Of a stretch of 64,000 bases of DNA, positions 1-9,590 are shown in pieces (within the stretch, counting starts at the first letter, position 1; every line of letters starts with the position of its first letter). A program made the translations under genes and the position numbers. The DNA is taken from NCBI RefSeq assembly GCF_000682695.1, contig NZ_AWFG01000011.1:1-64000 (forward strand), in the 5' to 3' direction. This stretch comes from Hyphomonas chukchiensis. GTDB taxonomy: Bacteria; Pseudomonadota; Alphaproteobacteria; Caulobacterales; Hyphomonadaceae. The notes beneath the pieces were generated by a model, which saw nothing but the letters and a program-made list of their open reading frames with translations, searched no databases and was not told the origin of the DNA.

Positions 1-86
1 CACCTATGTCTCGAGCCGCTCACCGCAAGGCGCCGGGCGGCAAACACCATCTTGACGCGCGGGTCTGGCCTGCGCATGTCCCACCC

Positions 87-1493
87 ATGAGCATCAAACC
101 TATCCATATTATCGGCGGCGGCATGGCCGGATCGGAAGCGGCATGGCAGGCAGCGAGCGCGGGTGTACCCGTGATCCTGCACGAAATGCGGGGCGTGAAG
201 GGCACAGAGGCCCACCAGACGGACCAATTGGCCGAGCTGGTCTGCTCCAATTCCTTCCGTTCGGATGACCACACGACCAATGCCGTGGGCGTGCTGCACG
301 AGGAAATGCGCCGGGCCGGCGGCCTGATCATTACCACGGCGGCCGACCATCAGGTGCCCGCCGGCAGTGCACTGGCCGTCGACCGCGAGGGCTTTGCCGA
401 GGCAATTACCGCCAAGCTGGAAGCGCATCCGCTGGTAACCATCGTGCGTGAGGAAATCGCCGGTATTCCGCCGGAAGACTGGGACAGCGTGATCATCGCG
501 ACCGGCCCGCTGACGTCTCAGGCGCTGGCCGAAGCCATCCATGCGCATACGGGCGAAGGCGATCTCGCCTTCTTCGATGCCATCGCCCCGATCATCTATC
601 TCGACTCCGTCGACATGACGAAGGCCTGGCGCCAGAGCCGCTATGACAAGCCCGGTCCTGGCGGCGACACGGCGGCCTATATCAACTGCGCGATGGACGA
701 GGCCCAGTACAATGCCTTCCTCGACGCGCTGATCGCCGCGCCGAAGACCGAGTTCAAGGACTGGGAAAAGGACACGCCCTATTTCGAAGGCTGCCTGCCA
801 ATCGAAGTGATGGCCGAGCGCGGGCGCGAGACGCTGCGTTTCGGACCGATGAAGCCGGTGGGCCTGACCAATCCGCATGACCCGACTGTGAAATCACATG
901 CCGTTGTGCAGCTGCGCCAGGACAATGCCCTTGGCACGCTGTGGAACATGGTGGGCTTCCAGACCAAGCTGAAACATGGCGCGCAGGCGGAAATCTTCCG
1001 CATGATCCCGGGCCTTGAGAAGGCCGAGTTCGCGCGGCTTGGCGGCATCCACCGCAACACGTTCCTGAATTCACCGAAACTGCTGGACGAGCAGCTGCGC
1101 ATGAAATCCATGCCGCGCCTTCGCTTTGCGGGCCAGGTGACGGGCGTTGAAGGCTATGTCGAGAGCGCGGCCATAGGCCTGCTCGCCGGACGCTTTGCAG
1201 CCGCCGAGCGCCTCGGCCGCACCCTGCCCCCGCCGCCGCCGACCACGGCACTCGGCTCGCTGGTGCTGCACATCACGGGCGGCCACTTGCAGGGCAAGCA
1301 GACGTTCCAGCCTATGAACGTCAATTTCGGCCTGTTCCCGGACATTACCGACTATTCCAAGGTCGGACCGGACGGCAAACGGCTGCGCGGCAAGGACAAG
1401 GGCCGGGCCAAGAAGATGGCCCAGGCCGTGCGCGCGCTGCAGGATGTGGATGCGTGGCTGGCCGGCGAAGCCGAGCTGGTGCCAGCGGAATAG
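87..1493 (+). CDS. trmFO: TrmFO, folate/FAD-dependent tRNA U54 methyltransferase
   Basis: Methylenetetrahydrofolate-tRNA-(uracil-5-)-methyltransferase, a cytosolic flavoprotein that makes ribothymidine at position 54 of the tRNA T-loop. The 468-residue product opens with the FAD-binding Rossmann motif [16 protein letters not shown]. The two cysteines typical of the family are visible in [11 protein letters not shown] (near residue 50) and [17 protein letters not shown] (near residue 235). The length is normal for TrmFO. The frame is open upstream to position 6, but the ATG at 87 puts the FAD motif at the usual distance from the N-terminus, so I chose it. An epimerase gene follows after 21 bases on the same strand. 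Family assignment is very secure. Confidence 0.96.
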   Translation: MSIKPIHIIGGGMAGSEAAWQAASAGVPVILHEMRGVKGTEAHQTDQLAELVCSNSFRSDDHTTNAVGVLHEEMRRAGGLIITTAADHQVPAGSALAVDREGFAEAITAKLEAHPLVTIVREEIAGIPPEDWDSVIIATGPLTSQALAEAIHAHTGEGDLAFFDAIAPIIYLDSVDMTKAWRQSRYDKPGPGGDTAAYINCAMDEAQYNAFLDALIAAPKTEFKDWEKDTPYFEGCLPIEVMAERGRETLRFGPMKPVGLTNPHDPTVKSHAVVQLRQDNALGTLWNMVGFQTKLKHGAQAEIFRMIPGLEKAEFARLGGIHRNTFLNSPKLLDEQLRMKSMPRLRFAGQVTGVEGYVESAAIGLLAGRFAAAERLGRTLPPPPPTTALGSLVLHITGGHLQGKQTFQPMNVNFGLFPDITDYSKVGPDGKRLRGKDKGRAKKMAQAVRALQDVDAWLAGEAELVPAE

Positions 1494-1514
1494 AGACAGT
1501 CCGGGAGCAGGCCT

Positions 1515-2495
1515 TTGAAACTTCTGCTCACCGGATCGACGGGCTGGCTGGGGCGCCACCTTGCGCCGCTCTTGGAGGCCTCAGACCATAGCGTTTTGGG
1601 GCTGGATGTGGCGCCGGGGCCTTTCACGCACGTGATCGGCACGGTCGCGGACCGGGCTCTGATCGACCGCACATTCGCGGATCACGGCATTGAAGCGGTC
1701 ATCCATGCAGGCGCGCTGCACAAGCCGGACATTGCGCGCTTTCCGCGTCAGGCCTTCATCGACACGAATGTGACAGGCACGCTGAACCTGCTCGAGGCGG
1801 CGGTAGCGGCCGGGCACGACCGGTTCGTGATGACGTCGACCACGTCGCTGATGATCTCGCAGGCCATCCGTGACGAGGCATCGCCTAAGGCGGTGTGGCT
1901 GGACGAGGATCACGGGCCGCTGGCGCCGCGCAATATCTATGGCGTGACGAAACTGGCCGCTGAGGGGCTTTGCCGGCAGTTCGCGCTGGAGACCGGGCTG
2001 AATTGCATCGTCCTGCGCACGTCGCGCTTCTTTCCGGAAGATGACGACACATTGTCGGATCCGCCGCCGGAAAATTTGAAAGCCAATGAATTCCTGCACC
2101 GCCGGCTGACGGTCGAGGATACGGCGCGGGCGCATCTTGTGGCGCTGGAGAAGGCAGCGGATGTTGGCTTTGGGCTCTATATCGTGTCCGCACTGAGCCC
2201 GTTTGCGCGGTCGGACTGTGCGGCCTTGAAGCGCGATGCGGCGGCGGTCATCCGGCAGCACTTCCCGGACGCCGCAGACCTCTATGCAAGCCGGGGATGG
2301 CGCCTGCCGCAGCAGATCGGGCGCGTCTATGACGCCTCGCGCATCGAGCGGGACCTCGGGTTTCGCTGCGAGACGGATTTCGCCGCCGTGCTGGAGGCCT
2401 TGCGGTCAGGCACGGCGATGCCGTTTGCGCATGATGGCGGGTTCCGGTCGCCGAGCCTTGATGGCCGCGCGCTGATTGAAGGCGCGCGGCGTTAG
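1515..2495 (+). CDS. NAD(P)-dependent epimerase/dehydratase (extended SDR)
   Basis: A 326-residue extended short-chain dehydrogenase. The N-terminal nucleotide-binding motif is LLTGSTGWLGRHL, and the YGVTKLAAE segment near residue 143 supplies the catalytic Tyr-x3-Lys pair. A TSTTS stretch near residue 107 supplies the active-site Ser/Thr. Relatives act on nucleotide sugars or related carbohydrates, but the substrate here cannot be read from the sequence. The start is an unusual TTG at 1515, preceded by the purine-rich GGGAGCAGG. It lies 21 bases after trmFO and may be cotranscribed with it. The stop is only 3 bases from the end of the convergent sugar dehydrogenase gene. Confidence 0.88.
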   Translation: MKLLLTGSTGWLGRHLAPLLEASDHSVLGLDVAPGPFTHVIGTVADRALIDRTFADHGIEAVIHAGALHKPDIARFPRQAFIDTNVTGTLNLLEAAVAAGHDRFVMTSTTSLMISQAIRDEASPKAVWLDEDHGPLAPRNIYGVTKLAAEGLCRQFALETGLNCIVLRTSRFFPEDDDTLSDPPPENLKANEFLHRRLTVEDTARAHLVALEKAADVGFGLYIVSALSPFARSDCAALKRDAAAVIRQHFPDAADLYASRGWRLPQQIGRVYDASRIERDLGFRCETDFAAVLEALRSGTAMPFAHDGGFRSPSLDGRALIEGARR

Positions 2496-2498
2496 GCC

Positions 2499-3821
2499 TT
2501 ATTGCGCGGTGACACGCCAGATGCGGTTGCCGACATCGTCAGCGACGAGGAGGCTGCCGGATTGGTCGAGCAGGACGCCGACGGGACGGCCATGGGCGGT
2601 GTCATCGGTCATGAAATCATCAAGCACGGTTGTCGGCTCGCCTGACGGCATGCCATTGGCGAACGGCACGAAGATGACCTTGTAGCCGCTGCGCGGCTTG
2701 CGGTTCCAAGAGCCATGCTGGCCGATGAAAGCGCCCTCACCGAAATGCGTGGCCATGGCGCCGGTCGATCCGCTGGTAAGGTCGAGCCCGAGCGAGGCCG
2801 TATGCGAGCCGAGGGCATAGTCTGGCGCGATGGCGCTGGCGACGAGATCCGGCTTTTGCGGCTCTACGCGCGTGTCGACGGTCTGGCCGTAATAGCTGTA
2901 GGGCCAGCCATAGAAGGCGCCGTCCTTCACGGACGTGAGATAATCCGGAACCAGATTGTTGCCGAGTTCATCGCGCTCGTTGACGACGGTAAAGAGCGTG
3001 CCGGTTGCGGGATCAATGTCCATGCCGACGGGATTGCGCAGGCCCTTGGCAAAAACGCGGCCTTCGCGGGAGGCAATGTCGATTTCCCAGATGGCGGCCC
3101 GGCCTTCTTCGGCCTCGATACCGTTTTCTGCGACATTGCTGTTGGAGCCGACAGAGGCGTAGAGCTTGGTGCCGTCAGGGCTGGCGACAACGTTCTTGGT
3201 CCAGTGGTGATTTATCTCTCCGGCCGGGAGCGCAAAGAATTGTTCCGGCGTGGCCGTGGTCGTGGTTTCGCCTTCGACATAGGGCACGGTCACGATGGCG
3301 TCCGTATCGGCGATGTAGAGCGTGTCGCCGACAAGCGTCATGCCGAAGGGCGAGTTGAGGCCGCTGAGATAGGTCGTGTGGGTCTCAGCCACGCCGTCGC
3401 CATCTGCATCTCGCAGGAGGGAAATGCGGTTGGCGCTGGGCACGCCGGCGCCGGCCTTTTTCATCACGCGCTTCATGAAGAAGCCGCGAATGCCGTCGCC
3501 ATCTTCAGGGCGTGGCGGGCCATTGGTTTCAGCGACGAGCACGTCGCCATTCGGCAGCTGGTAGAGCCAGCGGGGATGGTCGAGATCAGCCGCGAACTGG
3601 TTGACGGCGAGGCCAGCAGCAGGGGTCGGCCTGGAATCGCCCGTCCAGGCCTTGGCCGTGGCAACATTGACTGTGGGGAGGAGCTTGTCCGTGGGTTTGG
3701 GCAGGTCGGGCGACGGGCCAAAGCCTGTCTCGATGGGAGCTGGCTCGTTGCTGTTACAGGCGCCCAGTGTTGCGCCGAGCGCCATGACGAGCGCAGCGGA
3801 TGCGATAGTTCCATATTTCAT
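2499..3821 (-). CDS. PQQ-dependent sugar (glucose/sorbosone-type) dehydrogenase, lipoprotein
   Basis: A 440-residue exported six-bladed beta-propeller of the glucose/sorbosone dehydrogenase family, which oxidises sugars in the periplasm with pyrroloquinoline quinone. The N-terminus is a lipoprotein signal ending in the lipobox LGAC (Cys about residue 22). Family stretches include DHPRWLYQLPNGDVLVAE, GLRNPVGMDIDPATG, FIGQHGSWNRKPRSGYKV and the C-terminal GRPVGVLLDQSGSLLVADD. Many family members are annotated as sorbosone dehydrogenase without proof of substrate, so that part is open. No PQQ biosynthesis gene is visible in the window. It converges on the epimerase gene with a 3-base gap. Confidence 0.9.
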   Translation of the reverse strand: MKYGTIASAALVMALGATLGACNSNEPAPIETGFGPSPDLPKPTDKLLPTVNVATAKAWTGDSRPTPAAGLAVNQFAADLDHPRWLYQLPNGDVLVAETNGPPRPEDGDGIRGFFMKRVMKKAGAGVPSANRISLLRDADGDGVAETHTTYLSGLNSPFGMTLVGDTLYIADTDAIVTVPYVEGETTTTATPEQFFALPAGEINHHWTKNVVASPDGTKLYASVGSNSNVAENGIEAEEGRAAIWEIDIASREGRVFAKGLRNPVGMDIDPATGTLFTVVNERDELGNNLVPDYLTSVKDGAFYGWPYSYYGQTVDTRVEPQKPDLVASAIAPDYALGSHTASLGLDLTSGSTGAMATHFGEGAFIGQHGSWNRKPRSGYKVIFVPFANGMPSGEPTTVLDDFMTDDTAHGRPVGVLLDQSGSLLVADDVGNRIWRVTAQ

Positions 3822-3894
3822 GTATTTCTCCTGCCTTGTCAGGAGAAGCGCGCAAAGTCCGCACCAGTTCCAGACTTATTCAGGAGGCAGAGCG

Positions 3895-4545
3895 TCAGAC
3901 CTGGCCCGTATTCATCGCCTTCATGATGCTGAGGCGTTTGGTAACCGGGTTCGGGTCGCGGCCTTCGGAATAGAACTTGCGCAGGCGGAAATGGGCGATG
4001 GCCGGGCGGATGGGCTTGGGCGCCGGGGCGACGTGCGGGCCGAAGGCCTTGGTCTCGCTGCGGCGGGTCGCGGCATAGGCAGGTGCGACTTCCTGTATCT
4101 CCGTACCCCAGCCATGCGCGCCGGCGAGCACGCTGGCGGCGACGGCGGCGAGCCATGCCTCAGGCTCCCGCGCGCGGTCCTCGGCCTCGAAAGCGGCCTG
4201 GTAGCCATCGACCAGCTTCTGCAGGGCGCCGACCTTGAGACGCTGGCAGGCAACTTCCTCATAGAGGGCGAGGCAGACATCATGGGCACGCGGGGTCTGC
4301 TCGGCCTCGATTTCCGAGAGGGCATCGCGCCACCACTGGAAACGGATGGCACCCAGCGTATCTTCCGTCACGGCCAGCCGGACGCGGGCCAACTCGTAAG
4401 CCAGCGCATAAAGTGCTATCAGGGCGTTGCGGTATATTTCGGGGGCGAAACGACTGGATATCCAGCGATCTTCGTCCACGCGCTTCACGCGGGCGTCAAT
4501 CGCCTTCCATTGTGTTTTGCTCAGGGGGCTAGTCTCGTTTGACAT
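3895..4545 (-). CDS. Squalene/phytoene synthase-family protein, NDUFAF6-like
   Basis: A 216-residue all-helical protein of the squalene/phytoene synthase superfamily. The segment AIRFQWWRDALSEIE and the weakly conserved FxxLxxE-like YALAYELARVR segment resemble the mitochondrial complex I assembly factor NDUFAF6 and its alphaproteobacterial relatives. The aspartate-rich DxxxD motifs of true prenyl synthases are not visible, so a role in isoprenoid synthesis is unlikely. Assignment to complex I assembly is inference from the eukaryotic homologue. The start is taken at the ATG at 4545 (MSNETS); another in-frame ATG lies at 4578. It is divergent from sodB with a 64-base gap that must carry both promoters. 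Confidence 0.75.
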   Translation of the reverse strand: MSNETSPLSKTQWKAIDARVKRVDEDRWISSRFAPEIYRNALIALYALAYELARVRLAVTEDTLGAIRFQWWRDALSEIEAEQTPRAHDVCLALYEEVACQRLKVGALQKLVDGYQAAFEAEDRAREPEAWLAAVAASVLAGAHGWGTEIQEVAPAYAATRRSETKAFGPHVAPAPKPIRPAIAHFRLRKFYSEGRDPNPVTKRLSIMKAMNTGQV

Positions 4546-4609
4546 GGAACCCATATGTGGGAAGACGCGCTGATACACCAGTCAATGTTATGCAAGAAAG
4601 GACGATCTC

Positions 4610-5206
4610 ATGGCTTTTTCCCTTCCCGACCTCCCTTATGGACGCGGAGACCTCGCACCTCACATCTCCGAGGAGACCCTCAATTACCACCACGGCAAGC
4701 ACCATCAGGCCTATGTCGACAATCTCAACAAGATGATTGAAGGCACCGATCTCGAGGGCAAGTCGCTCGAAGAAATCATCAAGGCAGCTGCCGCCGACAA
4801 ATCCAAGGCCGGCCTTTTCAACAATGCCGCCCAAGTGTGGAACCATACGTTCTACTGGCACTCGATGAAACCAAACGGCGGCGGCAAGCCGACCGGCAAG
4901 ATTGCCGACAAGATCGAGAGCGATCTCGGCGGCTATGACCAGTTCGTGAAGGACTTCAAGGCAGCCGGTGGCGGCCAGTTCGGTTCAGGCTGGGCCTGGC
5001 TGGTGCTGAAGGATGGCAAGCTGGCCATCACCAAGACGCCGAACGCTGAAACACCGGTAACGGAAGCCGGTGCGACGCCAATCCTTACCATGGATGTCTG
5101 GGAACACGCCTATTACCTCGACTACCAGAACAGCCGTCCGAACTACATGGATGCGTTCATCAACAACCTGATCAACTGGGATTTTGCCAACAAGAACCTC
5201 GGTTAA
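4610..5206 (+). CDS. sodB: Iron superoxide dismutase
   Basis: A 198-residue cytosolic superoxide dismutase that converts superoxide to hydrogen peroxide and oxygen. Metal ligands are His27 (in NYHHGKHH), His79 (in VWNHTFYW), Asp162 and His166 (in MDVWEHAYYLDY). Gln75 in the NNAAQVWNHTFYW block is the usual mark of the iron type rather than the manganese type, so I call FeSOD. Length is normal. An AAAGGA ribosome site precedes the ATG. A strong terminator hairpin lies about 40 bases after the stop (5245-5272), so this looks like a monocistronic transcript. Confidence 0.97.
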   Translation: MAFSLPDLPYGRGDLAPHISEETLNYHHGKHHQAYVDNLNKMIEGTDLEGKSLEEIIKAAAADKSKAGLFNNAAQVWNHTFYWHSMKPNGGGKPTGKIADKIESDLGGYDQFVKDFKAAGGGQFGSGWAWLVLKDGKLAITKTPNAETPVTEAGATPILTMDVWEHAYYLDYQNSRPNYMDAFINNLINWDFANKNLG

Positions 5207-5244
5207 TCAGACGTCACCCATTCCGTGAATTTACGGAAACTGAG

Positions 5245-5272
5245 ACGCCCGCCTGTACTGGCGGGCGTTTTT
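5245..5272 (+). terminator. Rho-independent terminator of sodB
   Basis: A 9-base perfect stem (ACGCCCGCC pairing with GGCGGGCGT), a 6-base loop and a run of five T. It sits 38 bases after the sodB stop. A second small hairpin, TTCCGT-N6-ACGGAA, lies just before it at 5221-5238. Its position shows that an upstream in-frame ATG at 5225 cannot be the helicase start. Confidence 0.9.
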
Positions 5273-5377
5273 GCATTATGTGCACCGCAACAGACGCTCC
5301 GGGCTCAGGATTCGCCCGGCAAAGCTGCCATTCGGGCAGCGTCGGGTATTATCAACAATCCTTGGACTGGAAACACT

Positions 5378-6988
5378 TTGAACGACGTAACATTTGCAGA
5401 TCTCGGCCTCGGGCCGAACGTGCTGAAAGCTGTAGAAGAAGCTGGGTACACAACCCCCACGCCGATCCAGATGGAAGCCATCCCCCACATTCTTTCCGGC
5501 GGCGACGTGACGGGCATTGCCCAGACCGGCACCGGCAAGACGGCCGCTTTCGTGCTGCCGATGATCCACCGCCTCGCACGCGGCCGGGCCCGGGCGCGCA
5601 TGCCGCGCTGCCTGATTCTCTGCCCGACGCGCGAACTCGCCGCCCAGGTGGCCGAGAATTTCGAGAAATACGGCAAATATCTCAAGCTCACCATGGCGCT
5701 GCTGATCGGCGGCGTGAGCTTCAAGGAACAGGAAGGCCTGCTCCAGCGCGGCGTTGACGTGCTGATCGCGACGCCGGGCCGCCTGATGGACCAGTTCGAG
5801 CGCGGCAAGCTGCTGCTGATGGGCGTCGACTATCTCATCATTGATGAAGCCGACCGCATGCTCGACATGGGCTTCATCCCGGACATCGAGAAAATCGTCG
5901 CCAAGCTGCCGCCGAAGCGCCAGACGCTGCTCTTCTCGGCTACTTTCCCGACCGACATCCAGCGGCTTGCGAAGAGCTTCCAGATCAACCCGGTCAAGAT
6001 TGAGGTTGCGCGCCCGACGGACGCCGCCAAGACGATCACGCAGCATGTCGTCCATATTCCGAGCAATGACGCCAAGGCCAAGCGCACCGCGCTGCGCCGC
6101 GTGATTGAGTCGTGTGATGTGAAAAACGGTATCGTATTCTGCAATCGCAAGGTTGAGGTCGATATCGTTGCGGCCTCGCTGCAGAAGCATGGCCATGACG
6201 CTGCCGCCATCCACGGCGACTTGCCGCAGGCCTTCCGCACTGAAGTGCTCCAGCGCTTCCGCGATGGCGACCTGAAACTGCTGGTCGCTTCCGACGTGGC
6301 GGCCCGTGGTCTCGACATTCCGGACGTCGACCACGTGTTCAACTATTCGCCGCCGCCGAAAGACGAGGACTATGTCCACCGGATCGGTCGTACGGGTCGT
6401 GCCGGCCGGAGCGGTAAGAGCTTCACGGTTGTCTCGCCTGCCGATGAAAAATCCTGGGGCTTCGTGCTCAAGATGATCCAGCAGGACGTCGAGGAATACA
6501 TGCCCGAAGGCCTGCTCGAAGAGCTTGAAAACCTGCCGCCGGAAGAACGCTCCAGCCGTGGCGGACGCAGTGGTGGCAGCAGCCGCAGCAGCGGAAGCAG
6601 CAGCCGTGGGCGTGGTGATCGCCCAGAGCGCGGCCGTTCGCGGCGGTCGTCCGGCGACGATGCGCCGAAGGTCGAAGCCAAAGAAGAAGCCGCACAGGCA
6701 GAAGACGCTCCGAGGGCGGACGTAGCCGAAAAGCCGGAACGTGCCGAGAAGCCCGAGCGCGCTGAAAAGCCGAAACGCGAGCGTGCCCCGAAAGCCGACA
6801 AGTCCGAAAAGGTCGAGGCGAAGGAAAAAGCGGAGACTGCTGAAAAGCCGGCCCGTTCCGAGCGCGGCTCACGGGGTGGACGTCCACCGCGCGACCAGAA
6901 GCGCAAGGATGATGACCTTATCCTCGCCCCGGCACCGGAGCGCGTCAAAGGCTTCGGCGACGACGTACCCGCCTTCCTGAAACGCTAG
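5378..6988 (+). CDS. DEAD-box ATP-dependent RNA helicase, RhlE-like
   Basis: A 536-residue DEAD-box helicase that remodels structured RNA using ATP. It shows the Q motif (near GYTTPTPIQMEAIP), motif I AQTGTGKTAAF, motif II DEAD in LIIDEADRMLDMGF, motif III SAT, and motif VI HRIGRTGRAGRSG. The helicase core ends near residue 370. A long unstructured tail follows, first rich in Gly/Ser/Arg and then in Lys/Glu/Ala with repeated AEKPER units, as in RNA-binding tails. The start is placed at TTG 5378, giving LNDVTFADLGLG. A frame-open ATG at 5225 lies before the sodB terminator and encodes no family sequence. No obvious strong ribosome site precedes the TTG. Confidence 0.92.
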   Translation: MNDVTFADLGLGPNVLKAVEEAGYTTPTPIQMEAIPHILSGGDVTGIAQTGTGKTAAFVLPMIHRLARGRARARMPRCLILCPTRELAAQVAENFEKYGKYLKLTMALLIGGVSFKEQEGLLQRGVDVLIATPGRLMDQFERGKLLLMGVDYLIIDEADRMLDMGFIPDIEKIVAKLPPKRQTLLFSATFPTDIQRLAKSFQINPVKIEVARPTDAAKTITQHVVHIPSNDAKAKRTALRRVIESCDVKNGIVFCNRKVEVDIVAASLQKHGHDAAAIHGDLPQAFRTEVLQRFRDGDLKLLVASDVAARGLDIPDVDHVFNYSPPPKDEDYVHRIGRTGRAGRSGKSFTVVSPADEKSWGFVLKMIQQDVEEYMPEGLLEELENLPPEERSSRGGRSGGSSRSSGSSSRGRGDRPERGRSRRSSGDDAPKVEAKEEAAQAEDAPRADVAEKPERAEKPERAEKPKRERAPKADKSEKVEAKEKAETAEKPARSERGSRGGRPPRDQKRKDDDLILAPAPERVKGFGDDVPAFLKR

Positions 6989-6998
6989 GATTTTCCAG

Positions 6999-7037
6999 AC
7001 GGCGCAGCAGCCTTACGAGGCTGCCTTGCGCCGTTTT
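6999..7037 (+). terminator. Terminator hairpin after the DEAD-box helicase gene
   Basis: A stem of about 14 pairs with one 2-base bulge (ACGGCGCA-GCAGCC against GGCTGC-C-TTGCGCCGT), a 6-base loop and four T. It begins 10 bases after the helicase stop. Most of it lies inside the last codons of the convergent kinase gene, so the same bases serve as coding sequence on the minus strand. Confidence 0.75.
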
Positions 7038-8092
7038 GCGATCAGGGCCGACGAGAAATCATGTTCCGCCGGTGGCCGCGTGAACGTGATCACGTATTTC
7101 GTGCCCTCGGCCCCTGTATCGACCATGACCCGTGCCCCAACCGATTGCGTCAGGGAATCCACGAGGATTGTCCCGATCCCCCCCTGTTTGGCACGTGGGT
7201 CGCGGTCAGGCATGCCCACACCGTCATCTTCGACTTCGATGCGTACAATGTCCCCATCGCTCTCAAGCAGGACACGTATTGTGCCCCGGTCGCGTCCGGC
7301 GAAGGCATACTTGCAGGCATTTGTCACAAGTTCCGTCACGGCGAGACACACAGATACGGCCTTGCTGACCGGTAGCACGATTGCGCCGGCCGTCTCACAC
7401 TTCAGCTGAATGTGATCATTGACCGAATAGGTCTGGACAACGGCCGTACAAAGATCAGGAAGAAGCGCTGCGCAGTCGACATGGTCATGCGTGCCGAGCT
7501 CGTACAGGCTGCGATGGGTTGCCGTGATCACCTCGATGCGCTGCCGCGTGAGGGACAGGGTTTCGCGCGCAATGTCGTCATCGATGCGCTTCATGGGAAG
7601 GGCCACAAGCGAGGCCACGATCTGCAGGCTGTTGCGAACGCGGTGATTGACCTCGAACAGGAGAAGCTCCTTCATCTCGAGCGCCTGGAGTAATGCCTGC
7701 TCCGCATTGACGCGAGAAGTCTCGTCACGGAGCGTAAGGACCGAGCCGATCTGCACCCCTTCGGAATTCCGCACGGGCCGCGCCGTGCCCACTGCGATGA
7801 CGACCGTGCCGTCGGGCCTGCGGATCTTCCACGCGGCGTCGACAACATCCTCGCCGCGCAATACAGCACGCGCCAGCGGCAGCTCCTCCGGCGGATGGGG
7901 CGCGTCATTCATTGTCAGCAGCTGATAATCATCGGAATACGACTCTGGCGCGCCGCCGATCAGCGACCGGCCGTGAATTTCTTCCGCCGCCCTGTTGACG
8001 CTGATGATGCGCCCATCGGTATCGGCCACGATGACGCCCTCGCCCAGCTGGTCGAGCACAACAGACTTAAAGCTTTCAAGCGAACTCAGCAT
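7013..8092 (-). CDS. Soluble PAS sensor histidine kinase, HisKA_2/HWE type
   Basis: A 359-residue sensor kinase without membrane segments. Residues about 8-125 form a PAS domain (LGEGVIVADTDGRIISVNRAA). The phospho-acceptor His150 lies in FEVNHRVRNSLQIVASLV, the HisKA_2 dimerisation box. The ATPase domain shows an N-box (VTELVTNACKYAF) and a G-box (VEDDGVGMPD). The class is common in alphaproteobacterial light and general stress signalling. The start at ATG 8092 is chosen because GGAGG sits 7 bases upstream; a GTG at 8152, one base after the upstream gene, is an alternative. No response regulator gene is adjacent, so it is an orphan kinase here. Confidence 0.88.
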   Translation of the reverse strand: MLSSLESFKSVVLDQLGEGVIVADTDGRIISVNRAAEEIHGRSLIGGAPESYSDDYQLLTMNDAPHPPEELPLARAVLRGEDVVDAAWKIRRPDGTVVIAVGTARPVRNSEGVQIGSVLTLRDETSRVNAEQALLQALEMKELLLFEVNHRVRNSLQIVASLVALPMKRIDDDIARETLSLTRQRIEVITATHRSLYELGTHDHVDCAALLPDLCTAVVQTYSVNDHIQLKCETAGAIVLPVSKAVSVCLAVTELVTNACKYAFAGRDRGTIRVLLESDGDIVRIEVEDDGVGMPDRDPRAKQGGIGTILVDSLTQSVGARVMVDTGAEGTKYVITFTRPPAEHDFSSALIAKRRKAAS

Positions 8093-8153
8093 GGCTTCGC
8101 CTCCGTCTCCATTCATCAGTATAGAACGACTGGAGTTAAGAATGTCCGACACG

Positions 8154-9590
8154 TCAGCGTTTCAGGCGTCCCTTGACCTGTTTACGGAAGGCATCGCCAT
8201 ATGGGGGACGGATCATGGCCAGCATTTCGCTGCCGGTCTGCGTGTAGACCGACTTGCGGTGGCTGAACTCGTAAAAGCCTTCACGGCCGTGATAACTGCC
8301 CATGCCGGAAGGGCCGACGCCGCCGAAGGGCAGGTCTTCCTGCGCCACATGGAAGAGCACATCATTGACCGTTACGCCGCCCGAAGTCGTGTTGTTCAGC
8401 ACAGTATCGCGCTCAGCCGAATCCTCGCCGAAATAATAGAGCCCCAGCGGGCGGTCGTGGGCGTTGATATAGGCAATCGCATCGCGCGTCTCGCCATAGG
8501 ACTTGATCGGCAGGATCGGGCCGAAGATTTCATCCTGCATCACGGTCATGTCATCCGTCGGGTCGACGATGATATGCGGCGCGATCTTGTGGTGCGGCTG
8601 TTGCGAGAAATTGTCTCCGGTCGGATTGATCTCGATCACTTCGGCGCCCTTGGCGCGCGCGTCCTCGATATAGGACATGATGCGATCATAGTGACGCTGG
8701 TTCACGATCGACGTGTAGTCGTCATTGTCCTTCAGTCCGGACGGAAACATTTTCTCGACGGCGCTGGTGGCCGCGGCGGTGAACTCGGCGGTCTTTTCCT
8801 TGGGCACGAAAGCATAGTCCGGCGCGAGGCAGATCTGCCCGGCGTTCAGCGTCTTGCCGGCCATGATGCGGTTGGCGGCTTTCTGCATGTCGGCGGAGCG
8901 GCCGAGAATGACCGGGCTCTTGCCGCCCAGCTCCAACGTGAGCGGAACAAGATTGTCCGCCGCCGCGCGCATGACATGCTTGGCAACGGAGGTCGCACCG
9001 GTGAAGAGGATATGGTCGAAGGGCAGTTTCGTAAACTCTGCGCCGACTTCCGGGCCACCGGTAATCACGGCCATTTCTTCTTCGTCGTAATATTGCGCAA
9101 TGACGGACTTCATCAGTTCCGACGTCGCCTCGGTGAATTCCGACGGCTTGATCATGCAGCGATTGCCCGCCGCAAAGACGCCCGCAAGCGGTGTGAAGGT
9201 CAGGTTGACCGGGAAGTTCCACGGGCTGATGACGCCGATCACGCCTTTTGGCTGGTACTGGATCTGGGCCTTGGAGCCGAGCAGGTTGAGCGGAAACTCG
9301 ACGCCGCGCTTGTCCGGCTGCATCCACTTGTGAATGTGCTTCTTGGCAAACTTCAGGGCGGCGATCGACGAAGCGATGTCGGTGAAGGCTGACTGGTCCT
9401 TGGAACGATGGCCGAAATCCTCGCACATGGCCTCGTTGAACGCGTCCCCATGGGTGATCAGGAGGTCGATGGACTTGTCGATCCATTCGATCCTTTTCGC
9501 CGCTGACGGTATGCCGTCACGCAGGTTTGCCGCCTTTTGCCGCGAAAGGATGGAGCTCATGCCGCTGCCGGTTGCGCTGTCGAGTGCCAT
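8154..9590 (-). CDS. Aldehyde dehydrogenase, coniferyl-aldehyde dehydrogenase type
   Basis: A 478-residue NAD(P)-dependent aldehyde dehydrogenase oxidising an aldehyde to its acid in the cytosol. The general base Glu is in LTLELGGKSPVIL and the nucleophile Cys in NAGQICLAPDYAFVP. The APDY context and the VISPWNFPVNLTFTPLAG segment match the coniferyl aldehyde dehydrogenase branch, so an aromatic or medium-chain aldehyde is plausible. The substrate is inferred. The start at ATG 9590 follows GGGAG by about 8 bases; in-frame ATGs also lie at 9605 and 9611. The kinase gene follows within a few bases to about 60 bases, depending on its start. Confidence 0.88.
   Translation of the reverse strand: MALDSATGSGMSSILSRQKAANLRDGIPSAAKRIEWIDKSIDLLITHGDAFNEAMCEDFGHRSKDQSAFTDIASSIAALKFAKKHIHKWMQPDKRGVEFPLNLLGSKAQIQYQPKGVIGVISPWNFPVNLTFTPLAGVFAAGNRCMIKPSEFTEATSELMKSVIAQYYDEEEMAVITGGPEVGAEFTKLPFDHILFTGATSVAKHVMRAAADNLVPLTLELGGKSPVILGRSADMQKAANRIMAGKTLNAGQICLAPDYAFVPKEKTAEFTAAATSAVEKMFPSGLKDNDDYTSIVNQRHYDRIMSYIEDARAKGAEVIEINPTGDNFSQQPHHKIAPHIIVDPTDDMTVMQDEIFGPILPIKSYGETRDAIAYINAHDRPLGLYYFGEDSAERDTVLNNTTSGGVTVNDVLFHVAQEDLPFGGVGPSGMGSYHGREGFYEFSHRKSVYTQTGSEMLAMIRPPYGDAFRKQVKGRLKR

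Noticed and set aside
5225-5377. Earlier ATG for the DEAD-box helicase
   Set aside because: It lies ahead of the sodB terminator and encodes no helicase-like sequence.
7995-9392. 465-codon open frame opposite the aldehyde dehydrogenase gene
   Set aside because: It is antisense to a gene with intact catalytic motifs and contains no recognisable domain.
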